Below, in pieces: positions 16,588-25,086 of a DNA stretch of 41,118 nucleotides. The translations under genes were made by a program, and so were the position numbers. This DNA comes from an uncultured Opitutia bacterium. Its GTDB lineage: Bacteria; Verrucomicrobiota; Verrucomicrobiia; Opitutales; Opitutaceae. The notes beneath the pieces were generated by a model that was not told the DNA's origin, made no database searches, and was given only the letters and a program-made list of their open reading frames with translations. Numbering within the stretch: position 1 is the first letter of the stretch; each line of letters starts with the position of its first letter. The stretch lies in assembly GCA_903820035.1 (NCBI GenBank), contig CAIJFT010000204.1, positions 1-41,118 on the forward strand. The letters are read 5' to 3'.

Positions 16588-18350
16588 AAATACCGCGCCT
16601 GAAATTTCCGGGGGCGCTGGCCGGCGTGGTGGCCGCGATCATCGGCCTCGCGGCCCCTCTCCCCGCGTACGACCTGATCGGTTCGTCGTGGCCCGACGGC
16701 AACATCGTGATGCAGCTCCAACTCGGCCAGCCGTCCTCCGCGCTCGTCGACGGCGACCCGGATTGGGCGACCGTCGCCGAGTCCGCGCTCAACGAGTGGA
16801 ACGGGCAGATCGCTCGCTCGAAATTCACCGTGGTCCGCGACTCGACGGCGGCGGTCGCCCGCGGCAACCGGATCAACAACGTCGTTTTCCGCAGCGACAT
16901 CTACGGCCAGGCCTTCGACTCGCGCACGCTCGCCGTGACGCTTGGTTTCACGAGCACCACCACGGCCCGGGCGACGGAGAAGGACGTCATCTTCAATTCA
17001 AACCGCACCTGGAATTCCTACCGCGGGGCCCTGCGGAGCACATCCACCGATTTCCGCCGCGTCGCCCTGCATGAGTTCGGCCACGTCCTCGGTCTCGACC
17101 ACCCCGATCAGGCCACGCCCGTCCAGTTCGTCGATGCGGTGATGAACAGCACCGTCAGCAATGTGGAAACGCTGCGACCGGACGACATCGCCGGCGCCCA
17201 CGCGCTCTACGACACCGGCGGAGTTGCCGCCTCCCCCGTCATCTTAGCCCAACCCCAGAGCCGCACCGTGCGCGTCGGCGAAAGCTACACGTTCAGCGTC
17301 ACCGTCAACGGCAACGGCCCCTTCACCTACGCGTGGGCCTTCCGCGCCGCCGGCTCGACCACCTTGGAATCCTTCCCGCTCGCCACCGGCCCGAGCTACA
17401 CGATCGGGGCCGTCGAAACGGCGGACGCCGGAACGTACACGGTCACGGTGCGCAGCGCCCTCGGCAATCTCGTCAGCAATGCAGCCACGCTCACGGTGAC
17501 GCCCGTGACCTCGAGCCCCGAGACCAGATTGGCCAACATCTCGACCCGCGGGATCGTGGGCGGCGGCAACAGCGTCCTGATTGCCGGTATCGTCGTGGGC
17601 GGTACAACGCCCAAGAATGTCTTCGTGCGCGCGGCCGGTCCGGCCCTCGCCGCCTTCGGGGTCACCGGTGCCCTCGCCGATCCGACGTTGTCGATCGTCG
17701 ACCAAACCGGCGTGACCGTCGCCCAAAACGACAACTGGGAAAGCGACGGCCGCGCGGCCGCGAACTCCGCGGCGGCGACTCGACTCGGTGCATTTCAATT
17801 TCGCGCCGGCAGCCGTGATGCGGCCGTCCTCCTCACGTTGCCTCCCGGCAGCTATACGGCCGTCGTCAGCGGCGTCGGCGCCGCCACGGGCGTCGCTTTG
17901 GTGGAAGTGTACGACGCGGATCCCGACGCCGCGGTCGCCCGCACCCGCCGCCTCGTGAACATCGCCACCCGCGGCCAGGTGAGCGGCGGTGACAACGACC
18001 TCATCGCCGGCCTCGTCGTCTCCGGGCCCGGCCCGCACACCTACCTGATCCGCGCGGTGGGACCCACGCTGGCGACCGCGCCGTTCAACCTGACGGGCGT
18101 ATTGAACGATCCCTTCCTGCAACTCTACCAAGGCGAAACGCTGCTGCGGGAAAACGACGACTGGGACACCACCCGCGCCGCCCAACCGGCCCTCCGCGAC
18201 GCCGCGACGAAGGTCGGCGCCTTCCCGCTGCAGGTGCGGCGCGACTCCGCGATGATCGTCACGCTTGATCCCGGCAACTACACGGCGAAGGTGAGCGGAT
18301 TCGAGGGTTCCACGGGCGTCGCCCTGGTGGAGATCTACGAGCTTCCCTAG
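16584..18350 (+). CDS. Secreted matrixin (M10) metalloprotease with Ig-like domain and two C-terminal repeats
   Basis: This is a 588-residue protein with an N-terminal signal segment. The zinc site HEFGHVLGLDH at 163-173 is the M10 HExxHxxGxxH motif, and the Met-turn is MNS at 187-189. Residues ~216-308 form an Ig-like domain (PQSRTVRVGESYTFSV, GTYTVTV). Two copies of a ~130-residue repeat follow from ~315 and ~456 (RLxNIxTRG, RAxGPxLA, NDxWxx, GxFxL, PGxYTAxVSG, TGVALVExY), a repeat typical of secreted verrucomicrobial proteins. The TTG start overlaps the stop of the preceding gene, and no better start is seen before the signal segment. It probably hydrolyses protein outside the cell or in the periplasm. 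Confidence 0.85.
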   Translation: MKIPRLKFPGALAGVVAAIIGLAAPLPAYDLIGSSWPDGNIVMQLQLGQPSSALVDGDPDWATVAESALNEWNGQIARSKFTVVRDSTAAVARGNRINNVVFRSDIYGQAFDSRTLAVTLGFTSTTTARATEKDVIFNSNRTWNSYRGALRSTSTDFRRVALHEFGHVLGLDHPDQATPVQFVDAVMNSTVSNVETLRPDDIAGAHALYDTGGVAASPVILAQPQSRTVRVGESYTFSVTVNGNGPFTYAWAFRAAGSTTLESFPLATGPSYTIGAVETADAGTYTVTVRSALGNLVSNAATLTVTPVTSSPETRLANISTRGIVGGGNSVLIAGIVVGGTTPKNVFVRAAGPALAAFGVTGALADPTLSIVDQTGVTVAQNDNWESDGRAAANSAAATRLGAFQFRAGSRDAAVLLTLPPGSYTAVVSGVGAATGVALVEVYDADPDAAVARTRRLVNIATRGQVSGGDNDLIAGLVVSGPGPHTYLIRAVGPTLATAPFNLTGVLNDPFLQLYQGETLLRENDDWDTTRAAQPALRDAATKVGAFPLQVRRDSAMIVTLDPGNYTAKVSGFEGSTGVALVEIYELP

Positions 18351-18362
18351 GCGGAGCTACCG

Positions 18363-18414
18363 GTTGAGCGTTGGGAGTCCTCTCGCTCGGATCTTTCAAC
18401 TTTCAACTTTCAAC
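18363..18414. repeat. Inverted heptamer array
   Basis: Three exact TTTCAAC units lie at 18394-18400, 18401-18407 and 18408-18414. Two degenerate reverse-complement units (GTTGAGC, GTTGGGA at 18363-18376; 10 of 14 positions match) lie 17 bases upstream, so the whole can fold back. It sits 12 bases after the metalloprotease stop. The form matches the elements at 743-827 and 27061-27156 although the unit sequence differs. Confidence 0.6.
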
Positions 18415-18497
18415 GGCCCGCCTCCGGCTGCGCGTTGCGCGGGCGGCCAACTTCTAGATTCCTTTCATCCGTCCCGTGTGTTTCGTGGGGCCTCACC

Positions 18498-19289
18498 ATG
18501 CCCGACTTCAAACACTTCTTCGGCGTCGCCCCGTCCGATCAGAACGCCCTCGATCTGTTCGCGGGCGAGTGGTCGTCGCAGCCGCCGGCGAGCCGGCCCG
18601 AGTTGAAGGCCGGAGTGACGCCCCTGTTTGACGATCCTCGGATCGCGTGGGCGAATCACCGGCTGACGGAAATGGGCTTGGCCGGCGGCGTGACCAACCG
18701 CGAGGTGCTGGAGCTCGGGCCGCTGGAGGGTGGACACTCCTATCTTCTCGATCGCCTGGAGGTGAAGTCGGTCACCGCCGTGGAGGCCAACGCCCGCGCT
18801 TACCTGAAGTGCCTGATCGCAAAGGAAACCTTCGGCATGCCCCGCGCTCGGTTCGTGCTCGGGGATTGCCTCGAGTTCCTTAAGCAGACCGACCGTCACT
18901 TCGACGTCGGGATCGCCTGCGGCATCCTGTATCACCTCACCAACCCGGTCGAACTACTCGAACTGCTTTCGCGGCGGTGCGACTCGATCTACCTCTGGAC
19001 GGTTTTCTACGATCCCGAGTTTGTCGCGAAGAACCCCGTGCCGGGCGCGAAGTTCTCCGAGGCGCTCAGCATGGAGACGGCCGGCTTCAAGCACACGGTG
19101 CATCGTTTCAACTACGGGCCTTCCCTCGACTGGAAGGGCTTCTGCGGCGGGGGCGATGTCTACAGTTACTGGATGGAAAAACCCGAAATTCTCGGGGCGC
19201 TGCGGCAGTTCGGTTTCACCGACTTCCGCACCGAGGAACATCCTAATGTCCACGGCAGCGCCCTGATGGTTGCGGCCCGCAAGGCCTGA
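18498..19289 (+). CDS. Class I SAM-dependent methyltransferase
   Basis: This is a 263-residue protein. The fold is seen in LELGPLEGGHSYLL (71-84; motif I in the variant GPLEGG), VEANARAYLKC, DCLEFLK, and the CGILYHLTNP motif typical of FkbM/UbiE-like methyltransferases. The ATG at 18498 was chosen because residues encoded before it are low-complexity and come from the repeat-containing spacer. It stands alone between the metalloprotease and a GspC-like gene, with more than 60 bases on each side, so it may have its own promoter, though none is clear. The substrate is unknown; the surrounding locus makes a glycan target plausible. Confidence 0.75.
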   Translation: MPDFKHFFGVAPSDQNALDLFAGEWSSQPPASRPELKAGVTPLFDDPRIAWANHRLTEMGLAGGVTNREVLELGPLEGGHSYLLDRLEVKSVTAVEANARAYLKCLIAKETFGMPRARFVLGDCLEFLKQTDRHFDVGIACGILYHLTNPVELLELLSRRCDSIYLWTVFYDPEFVAKNPVPGAKFSEALSMETAGFKHTVHRFNYGPSLDWKGFCGGGDVYSYWMEKPEILGALRQFGFTDFRTEEHPNVHGSALMVAARKA

Positions 19290-19356
19290 GCCGCGCCCAA
19301 TCCGACCCTAATTTGACGTCGCGCCACCGGCAGGCACCCTGTAGGTCTCAAACCCG

Positions 19357-20034
19357 ATGAAGGGCCCGTTTTCCAGTCTCGCGTTACTCCTCCCGCTCGC
19401 CGTGGCGACGGCCACGGGTGCGGTCGCGGAAAGGCCCAAAGGTTTGTCGGTGGACTCCCCGTTTGCCCCCGCCGGCGCGCCGGCTGCGGCGGGGGTGACC
19501 ATGTCGAGCGAGACCATCGAGTTGGCCGGCGTCACCACGATCGGCAAAGACACGAACCTCGTTTTTTTCGACAAGCTCGCGAAGAAAAGCCACTGGCTAA
19601 AGAAGGGCGAAACCGCGGCCGGTATCACACTGGTGAATTACGACGCCGAGCAGGAAAAGGCCGTCGTCCGCCTGAACGGCGCCGAGAAAGTGCTGCAGCT
19701 GCGCAAGGGTAAAGGCACCACCGGCCCGGGTCACGTCGTCGCCGCGGTGCCGACTGGATTCAACACGCCGGAGCCCGTGACCTCGACCGGGCTTCCTGCC
19801 GCCCCTCCGCCGCCGGTTCAGGCGGTGCCGAGCGGTCCACCGACTCCCGAGACGCAGGCCAAGCAGGAGACGGAGGCGCGCATGCTGGTGAGCGATTTGC
19901 TGGAGATCGGTATGGCGCAACGCCGAGCCTACGAAGAAGCGCAGCGCAGGGCGGCAGAGGCCGGCGGCGGCAACAGCGCAGCCCCCACGCCGGCGGCTCC
20001 GAGTCCGGAAGCACCGCCACCGCGGCAGCCATAG
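19357..20034 (+). CDS. Exported protein with GspC/PilP-like domain and Pro-rich tail
   Basis: This is a 225-residue protein with an N-terminal signal peptide (LALLLPLAVATATGAVA). Residues ~50-117 read IELAGVTTIGKDTNLVFFD, then HWLKKGETAAGITLVNYD and AVVRLNGAEKVLQLRKG. This is the pattern of the GspC homology region or PilP beta domain, where a short protein binds a secretin in type II secretion or type IV pilus systems. The rest is a Pro/Ala-rich linker, a charged helix (ETEARMLVSDLLEIG) and a Pro-rich end. No secretion genes are adjacent, so a function in secretion is only suggested by the domain. A TTGACG hexamer at 19313-19318 may be a -35 box, but the -10 is poor. Confidence 0.6.
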   Translation: MKGPFSSLALLLPLAVATATGAVAERPKGLSVDSPFAPAGAPAAAGVTMSSETIELAGVTTIGKDTNLVFFDKLAKKSHWLKKGETAAGITLVNYDAEQEKAVVRLNGAEKVLQLRKGKGTTGPGHVVAAVPTGFNTPEPVTSTGLPAAPPPPVQAVPSGPPTPETQAKQETEARMLVSDLLEIGMAQRRAYEEAQRRAAEAGGGNSAAPTPAAPSPEAPPPRQP

Positions 20035-20068
20035 GACGAGCGCCACGTAAGCTCCCGTCGCTGCGAGC

Positions 20069-20155
20069 GCCCGCGAGGGCTTGCCCCGTTGAGCGAAACA
20101 TTTCCAGCCACTCGCGGGAGATCGCCGCTCCCCCGGAAGTCCGATTCCTTCGGAC
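20069..20155. terminator. Cluster of inverted repeats between convergent genes
   Basis: The spacer between the convergent genes ending at 20034 (+) and 20170 (-) contains CCCGCGAG at 20070-20077 with its reverse complement at 20111-20118, GGGAG/CTCCC at 20116-20132, and a hairpin GTCCGA-TTCCT-TCGGAC at 20139-20155. It is placed where a bidirectional terminator is expected. There is no strong T-run, so factor-independent termination is not certain. Confidence 0.45.
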
Positions 20156-20169
20156 GATGGGCAACGCGC

Positions 20170-20850
20170 CTACGCCCCCGGCTTCGTTCCCCAGCCGTAA
20201 ACCCAGAAATTCAGCCGACCGGCGACGTGCACCTCCGCAAAGCCGGCGTGGGTGAGGAACGCCTGAATCTCCGGCTGCGACGAGCACTTTGAAATCTGCG
20301 CGGGCCGCTCCTGCGGCTTAAACCCAAGTCGGCTTTCCTCGAAAACCGCCCAACCGGCCGGCGAAGCGATGTCGACATTATCGCAGTAAAACCGCCCGCC
20401 CGGCTTCAGCACGCGTTTCGCCTCGAGGATGTAATTGTAGCGATCCCACTCCTCGAGGTGCATGAACACGACCGTGGTGTAGACGACATCCACCGACGCA
20501 TCGGCGATCGGCTGCAGATCGTAACCGGAAACCTCCTGCAGCCGAATATTAGGCAGCCCCAGCAGCCGGCGACCGGCAAGGCGGAGCATGTTGGCCGACA
20601 CGTCGCAGCCAATCCACTGTTTCACGAAGGGCGAAAGGACGCGTCCGACGCGGCCCACCCCGCAGCCGATTTCAAGAAAAATGTCGTCGGGCCTGACCCC
20701 GACCGTCTCGCGCAAAATGTCGATCGTATCTTCAGCGTCGGCATGAAACTTCTCCTCGTCCGTGTAGCCCGACACAACAAGGTACGCGTCCCTCTTGGAC
20801 CCCGAGAGGGAGTTCCAAACTGATTTGTAGTCGCCGCGCAGCTTGCTCAT
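20170..20850 (-). CDS. Class I SAM-dependent methyltransferase
   Basis: This is a 226-residue protein with SAM motif I LEIGCGVGRVG (59-69), GCDVSANML, VVYTTVVFMHLEEWD and RVLKPGGRFYCDN, a standard Methyltransf_11/25 protein. It runs against the surrounding operons and lies 90 bases downstream of a minus-strand membrane-protein gene with which it may be co-transcribed. Base composition is noticeably AT-richer than regions 1 and 2, which suggests a separate origin for this pair. The target is unknown; a sugar or lipid in the surface-glycan pathway is possible. Confidence 0.8.
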   Translation of the reverse strand: MSKLRGDYKSVWNSLSGSKRDAYLVVSGYTDEEKFHADAEDTIDILRETVGVRPDDIFLEIGCGVGRVGRVLSPFVKQWIGCDVSANMLRLAGRRLLGLPNIRLQEVSGYDLQPIADASVDVVYTTVVFMHLEEWDRYNYILEAKRVLKPGGRFYCDNVDIASPAGWAVFEESRLGFKPQERPAQISKCSSQPEIQAFLTHAGFAEVHVAGRLNFWVYGWGTKPGA

Positions 20851-20940
20851 GCCGGGCGAGACAACGGACCACGGCCGACATCGTCAAAGCGCAATTAGTC
20901 TGTCGCGACGGCTCCTCAACGCACTGCCCGCGACAAAGCT

Positions 20941-22881
20941 TTACTCGAAATTCAGCGTGTAGAATCGAAGCCGGACTTTCGGGATATAAGCCTCAACCAG
21001 CGGCCATTCGGTCCGGATCCGAATCACGGAAACCCGGTGGGAGGCGGGGAAAGTGCCCCCATGCGCGAGCCTCACAAAGTCCTCCGCTGCTCTTGCAGAC
21101 TGAATACCGACTCCGACCGTTCCTCCGATCAAAGGGCTCACCAATAAGCCGCCTGCAGCGACTGCCGGCAAAAGCCGATAATCGGCTTGAGCCCCACTCG
21201 CGAGATCGACGTTCACGGTAAGCGCGGGCAGCTTGAAAGCTGCGGCTAACAATGCGCCCAACAGGGTCCGCTCGATTTCGATCTCAGCCCAAAGCTGCCC
21301 GGAATGGGCGGGGAGTTCCAGAGGCTCCCCGAAGCGCAGCTGAATCTCCGGCAGGTCCAACCGTCGGATTGTCCGCGGGCGTTCCGAGCGAACCAAGTGC
21401 ACCAACGGACCAGTCGCTTCCCTTACGTCGTAATTAGCCAGGATAAAAGGCCATGATTGGCCGTCGTCCGTTGACGGGTATCGGTTGTCGATACAAACCG
21501 CCTCCATCAGAAGATTGGGAGGCCAGATCCGGCCATCCCGGTCCCCGGCGTTGAGACGAGCAAGGGACTTCGAATAGGCGCTGTAACTCTGAATCACCGG
21601 ACGCGGAGAATACGGGATGCCATGAGCATACAGGATAGCCTGACGGTAGGAATAGATGTCACAGGGCCCCGCTATTCCTGGCAGCGGATAATCCGCCCTG
21701 ATTTTCGCTTGGGCGCCGAGTCGATCGCGATCAAGCGCCGACTTCGCTGCCGACGGATCCGAAAGATTCCAAAGCCTTCTGAAGGCGCCGCCATAAAATT
21801 CCTGAAAATGCGCAGCGGGCGTCTGTCCTGAGAAATACTGCCGCAAGGAGTAGGCGTACCCAGCAAAGCAGACCGGCAGCACCACGGCCGCCATAAAAAT
21901 CAGCCGACGCCGATCCGCATCTCTAGCACTTGCCAACAACACCAATAATCCCATCGCCGGCAGGACGAACATCGCCGTCGGAGCATGAGCAAAATCGTGT
22001 CGCACAAAACCGGCCTTGAAATGGAGGAAAAGTATAAAGCAAAGACCGCACCAAGGGATGAGGTGAGAGGAAAGCGGTCTGCGTCCTCGGCTGGGCAGAG
22101 ACAAGGGCACAGCGAAAACCAAAACCAGCGCCACCACCCCGAAGGCCCCGATTTCCCGCAACGGATGGAGGCAGGCCTCGGCCGCCATCGCCTCGGTGTA
22201 GCCACCAGAAATCGCGATACTGGAGGTAATCCACGTCGAAAAATCCCCCCACTTTTGACCGCTGAGCATCCACCACGGAACCAGCGCGAGCAGGAAAATT
22301 AGCGCCGCTGTCGGAAAGCGACGACGAATCAGGACCTCTCGCCACACCAAGATAGCCACGAGGCCGCCGGCGAGGACGAAGTGCGTAAACTTGGTGAGCG
22401 CGATACCGGCGGCGACCACGGCAAAAACAGAAACCTCCCATCGCTTGCGGTCGGGCTCCTCAAACAAGCCAAGGTAAAACCAAACGACCAGCGGCAGCGA
22501 AAATGCCGAATTGTCAGACGAAAGCGCCGGCGGAAGCACCAAAACGAGGGAAAGCAGCCCGAGCCAAGGAGCGAATCCGGCTCGCCGGAGCAGAAGCCAA
22601 AAACCCCATCCGGTCGTCGCGCCCACGACCGCCCGAAACGCCAAAACGAAGGCGAACGTCCTCGGCTCGTACAACGGCGTGGTAACAAATCCCCAAGGCC
22701 CGTACGTAAAGACAATATCCCGGCCGAATCTCCACGGTTGGAAAAAAGCGTCGTGGAGCACCTCCATCCAAGACGGATCCAAATTATCACTGGCGGTCAC
22801 AAACTCACGAGTCGCCCAAAGAACCGCTCCTAAGCCCATAAAAACCAAGGGTCGCCCCACGGCTGCGAAACTCAGTGGCAT
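20941..22881 (-). CDS. Large polytopic membrane protein of unknown function, AT-richer than its surroundings
   Basis: From the ATG at 22881 the protein has 646 residues; the frame is open to 23031, but the extra N-terminus is low-complexity and charged, so the internal ATG directly before a membrane helix is preferred. There are many helices in the first ~370 residues. An early loop has ASDNLDPSWM, then GRDIVFTYGPWGF, recalling acidic loops of GT-C-like glycosyltransferases. The C-terminal ~270 residues form a soluble domain with a beta-rich end. I cannot name the family. Base composition is clearly different from the neighbouring + strand genes (for example 22021-22080 is about 48% GC by hand count). 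It is probably an envelope glycan enzyme or polymerase-like protein, by context only. Confidence 0.6.
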   Translation of the reverse strand: MPLSFAAVGRPLVFMGLGAVLWATREFVTASDNLDPSWMEVLHDAFFQPWRFGRDIVFTYGPWGFVTTPLYEPRTFAFVLAFRAVVGATTGWGFWLLLRRAGFAPWLGLLSLVLVLPPALSSDNSAFSLPLVVWFYLGLFEEPDRKRWEVSVFAVVAAGIALTKFTHFVLAGGLVAILVWREVLIRRRFPTAALIFLLALVPWWMLSGQKWGDFSTWITSSIAISGGYTEAMAAEACLHPLREIGAFGVVALVLVFAVPLSLPSRGRRPLSSHLIPWCGLCFILFLHFKAGFVRHDFAHAPTAMFVLPAMGLLVLLASARDADRRRLIFMAAVVLPVCFAGYAYSLRQYFSGQTPAAHFQEFYGGAFRRLWNLSDPSAAKSALDRDRLGAQAKIRADYPLPGIAGPCDIYSYRQAILYAHGIPYSPRPVIQSYSAYSKSLARLNAGDRDGRIWPPNLLMEAVCIDNRYPSTDDGQSWPFILANYDVREATGPLVHLVRSERPRTIRRLDLPEIQLRFGEPLELPAHSGQLWAEIEIERTLLGALLAAAFKLPALTVNVDLASGAQADYRLLPAVAAGGLLVSPLIGGTVGVGIQSARAAEDFVRLAHGGTFPASHRVSVIRIRTEWPLVEAYIPKVRLRFYTLNFE

Positions 22882-23144
22882 CACACGCCGTTTGGGAGCA
22901 GTCTTATCGCTCGTTGGTAATCGTGGAGTCACGACAACGCGCTCCGTGCGGGGGACTGCGTCGTAATGCCTGTCGAAGTACAGATCGTAACAGAGAGGCA
23001 ACGCACACGGCAACGTACGGCTCCCGGCCAAGGAAATGCAAGGCCCTCGCCGCCCGCTCTTGCGAAGCGACGCAAACCAAGAGCATCGCTCGAAAAGTTG
23101 AAAACAACTTCCAATGCCAGTGGCTTTCGCTATCTATCCGCCCG
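22882..23144. promoter_or_regulatory. Divergent intergenic region with small hairpins
   Basis: This 263-base spacer separates the minus-strand membrane gene from the plus-strand epimerase gene and must hold promoters for both. Visible structure is a perfect hairpin AAGTTG-AAAA-CAACTT at 23095-23110, 34 bases before the epimerase ATG, and GCTCTTG/CAAGAGC arms at 23056-23062 and 23078-23084. A TATCTA at 23131-23136 could be a -10, but no well-spaced -35 is seen. The hairpin could be an operator or an RNA structure. Confidence 0.35.
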
Positions 23145-24221
23145 ATGCGTATCCTCATCTCCGGTGTCTGCGGCTTCGTCGGGAGCACGCTGGCGCACGC
23201 CTTCGCCCAAGCGGGCGCCGGACATGAGATCGTGGGTTTCGACAACTTCATCCGGCCCGGCAGCGAGTCGAACCGAGCCGACCTCAAACGTATCGGCGTG
23301 AAGCTGTTTCACGGCGACCTTCGCGCCGCAAGTGACCTCGAGACGCTGCCGGCGGTCGACTGGGTGATCGATGCCGCCGCGAACCCGAGCGTGCTGGCCG
23401 GCGTCGACGGCCGGACCAGTTCCCGCCAACTCATCGAGCACAATCTCGGCGGCACGGTGAACCTGCTCGAGTTCTGCAAGCAGCACCGCGCGGGCTTCAT
23501 TTTACTCAGTACGAGCCGCGTGTATGCCATCGCCCCGCTCGCCGCCCTGCCCGTCGTGGTCGAGGCGAACGCGTTCCGGATTCCGGCCAACACAGCAAAC
23601 CTGCCGCACGGCATTTCGGCCGCCGGGGTGACCGAAGACTTTTCCACGCAGGCGCCGGTGTCGCTCTACGGCGCGACGAAGCTGGCGAGCGAGGCGCTGG
23701 CCCTCGAATACGGCGAAACCTTCGGCCTGCCGGTCTGGATCAACCGCTGCGGCGTCCTGGCGGGCGCGGGTCAATTCGGCCGCGCGGACCAAGGCATCTT
23801 CGCGTACTGGATCAACGCCTGGCTCGCCCGCCGCTCCCTGAAGTACATCGGCTTTGGCGGACACGGCCATCAGGTGCGCGACTGCCTGCACCCCCGCGAC
23901 CTGCTCCCGGTGTTGGAACGACAACTGGCCGCGCCCAAACTGAACGCGGTGGACCGCGTCGCCAACTTCGCCGGCGGCACACGTTCCGCCATGTCGCTGC
24001 GCCAACTCAGTGATTGGTGCGCGGCCAACCTGGGGCCCCACAGTGTGGCGGCGGACTCGAAGCCGCGTCCTTTCGACATTCCCTGGATGGTCCTCGACTC
24101 GGCCAAGGCGGAACGACTGTGGCAATGGCGGCCGACGACCGGCCCGCAGGAGATCTTGGAGGAAATCGCGGCGCATGCGCGGACCCATCCGCAGTGGCTC
24201 GATCTTTCCGCGCCGTTTTGA
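23145..24221 (+). CDS. SDR epimerase, CDP-paratose/tyvelose 2-epimerase-like
   Basis: This 358-residue extended SDR has SGVCGFVGS as NAD site, DNFIRPGSE and DAAANPSVLAGVD. The catalytic set LSTSRVYA and YGATK is complete (Tyr175, Lys179), unlike the paralogue at 14853. RNRCGVLAGAGQ-like (INRCGVLAGAGQFG) and GHQVRDCLHPRDL match RfbE-type epimerases, which act at C2 of CDP-3,6-dideoxyhexoses. The ATG at 23145 was chosen because the frame upstream overlaps the divergent promoter region and encodes low-complexity sequence. It lies 15 bases before a glycosyltransferase gene. No CDP-glucose pathway genes (rfbF, rfbG) are in the window, so the true nucleotide sugar is uncertain. Confidence 0.75.
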   Translation: MRILISGVCGFVGSTLAHAFAQAGAGHEIVGFDNFIRPGSESNRADLKRIGVKLFHGDLRAASDLETLPAVDWVIDAAANPSVLAGVDGRTSSRQLIEHNLGGTVNLLEFCKQHRAGFILLSTSRVYAIAPLAALPVVVEANAFRIPANTANLPHGISAAGVTEDFSTQAPVSLYGATKLASEALALEYGETFGLPVWINRCGVLAGAGQFGRADQGIFAYWINAWLARRSLKYIGFGGHGHQVRDCLHPRDLLPVLERQLAAPKLNAVDRVANFAGGTRSAMSLRQLSDWCAANLGPHSVAADSKPRPFDIPWMVLDSAKAERLWQWRPTTGPQEILEEIAAHARTHPQWLDLSAPF

Positions 24222-24236
24222 TTCTTCGTCTGCCCC

Positions 24237-24992
24237 ATGACCCCGTCCGCGCCCCTCACCCTTTTCTCCGTCGTCATTCCCGCCCGTGACGAGGAGGAGT
24301 CGCTGCCTTCGACGATCGAAGACATCTTCACGATATTCACCGCGGCGGGCATCCCCCACGAGATCGTCGTGATCGACGACGGCAGCCGCGACGGCACGTG
24401 GGCGGTGCTGCAGGAGCTGAAGCGGAAATTCCCGACCTTGGTGCCGACGCAAAACGCGAGCGGCGCGAACGGCTTCGGCCGCGCCATCATCTGGGGCCTC
24501 GATCACAGCCGGGGCGACGCGGTGGTGATCATGATGGCGGACGCCTCGGACTCACCGCACGATGCGGCGAAGTATTGGCGGATGTTGAACGAGGGACACG
24601 ACTGCGCGTTTGGCAGCCGCTTCGTCTCGGGCGGCGAAGTGATCGACTACCCGCGGGTGAAGTTATTCGTGAACCGTATCGCCAATTTCCTCGTGCGGAT
24701 CGGCTTCAACATCCCGCTCAACGACACGACGAACGCGTTCAAGGCCTACCGCCGCACCGTGCTCGACGGGTGCCGGCCGTTCCTCGCCCCGCACTTTAAT
24801 CTCACGGTCGAGCTTCCCCTCAAGGCGATCGTCCGCGGCTACACGTTTGCCATCACCCCGATCTCGTGGCGCAACCGGAAATTCGGCGTCGCCAAACTGA
24901 AGATCAAGGAAATGGGCAGCCGGTATTTCTTCATCTGCGCGTACGTGTGGCTGGAAAAGTATTTCAGCCGCGGCGACTACCGGCGCAAGTAG
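24237..24992 (+). CDS. Family 2 glycosyltransferase, DPM1-like
   Basis: This is a 251-residue GT-A protein. Motifs are VVIPARDEEESL, VIDDGSRDGT, GFGRAIIWGLDHS, the metal/nucleotide-sugar site MADASDSP and FGSRFVSGG, then NDTTNAFKAYRR and a conserved C-terminal region (WRNRKFGVAKLKIKEMG) typical of polyprenyl-phosphate sugar synthases. There are no C-terminal membrane helices. It starts 15 bases after the epimerase gene and is probably in the same transcript, so its donor may be the epimerase product (inference). It would act at the cytoplasmic face of the membrane. Confidence 0.85.
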   Translation: MTPSAPLTLFSVVIPARDEEESLPSTIEDIFTIFTAAGIPHEIVVIDDGSRDGTWAVLQELKRKFPTLVPTQNASGANGFGRAIIWGLDHSRGDAVVIMMADASDSPHDAAKYWRMLNEGHDCAFGSRFVSGGEVIDYPRVKLFVNRIANFLVRIGFNIPLNDTTNAFKAYRRTVLDGCRPFLAPHFNLTVELPLKAIVRGYTFAITPISWRNRKFGVAKLKIKEMGSRYFFICAYVWLEKYFSRGDYRRK

Positions 24993-25086
24993 TCGAAGGG
25001 TGTTTCCTGCGCGACGTGCGCGCGTTTCTACGACCTGAATAAGCGCTTGTTTCAAATCCACCGGTGAGGTTTTCTCCCCAGCTCTC

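Noticed and set aside
23098-23136. Sigma-70 promoter from TTGAAA (23098) and TATCTA (23131)
   Set aside because: The spacing is 27 bases, too long for a normal promoter.
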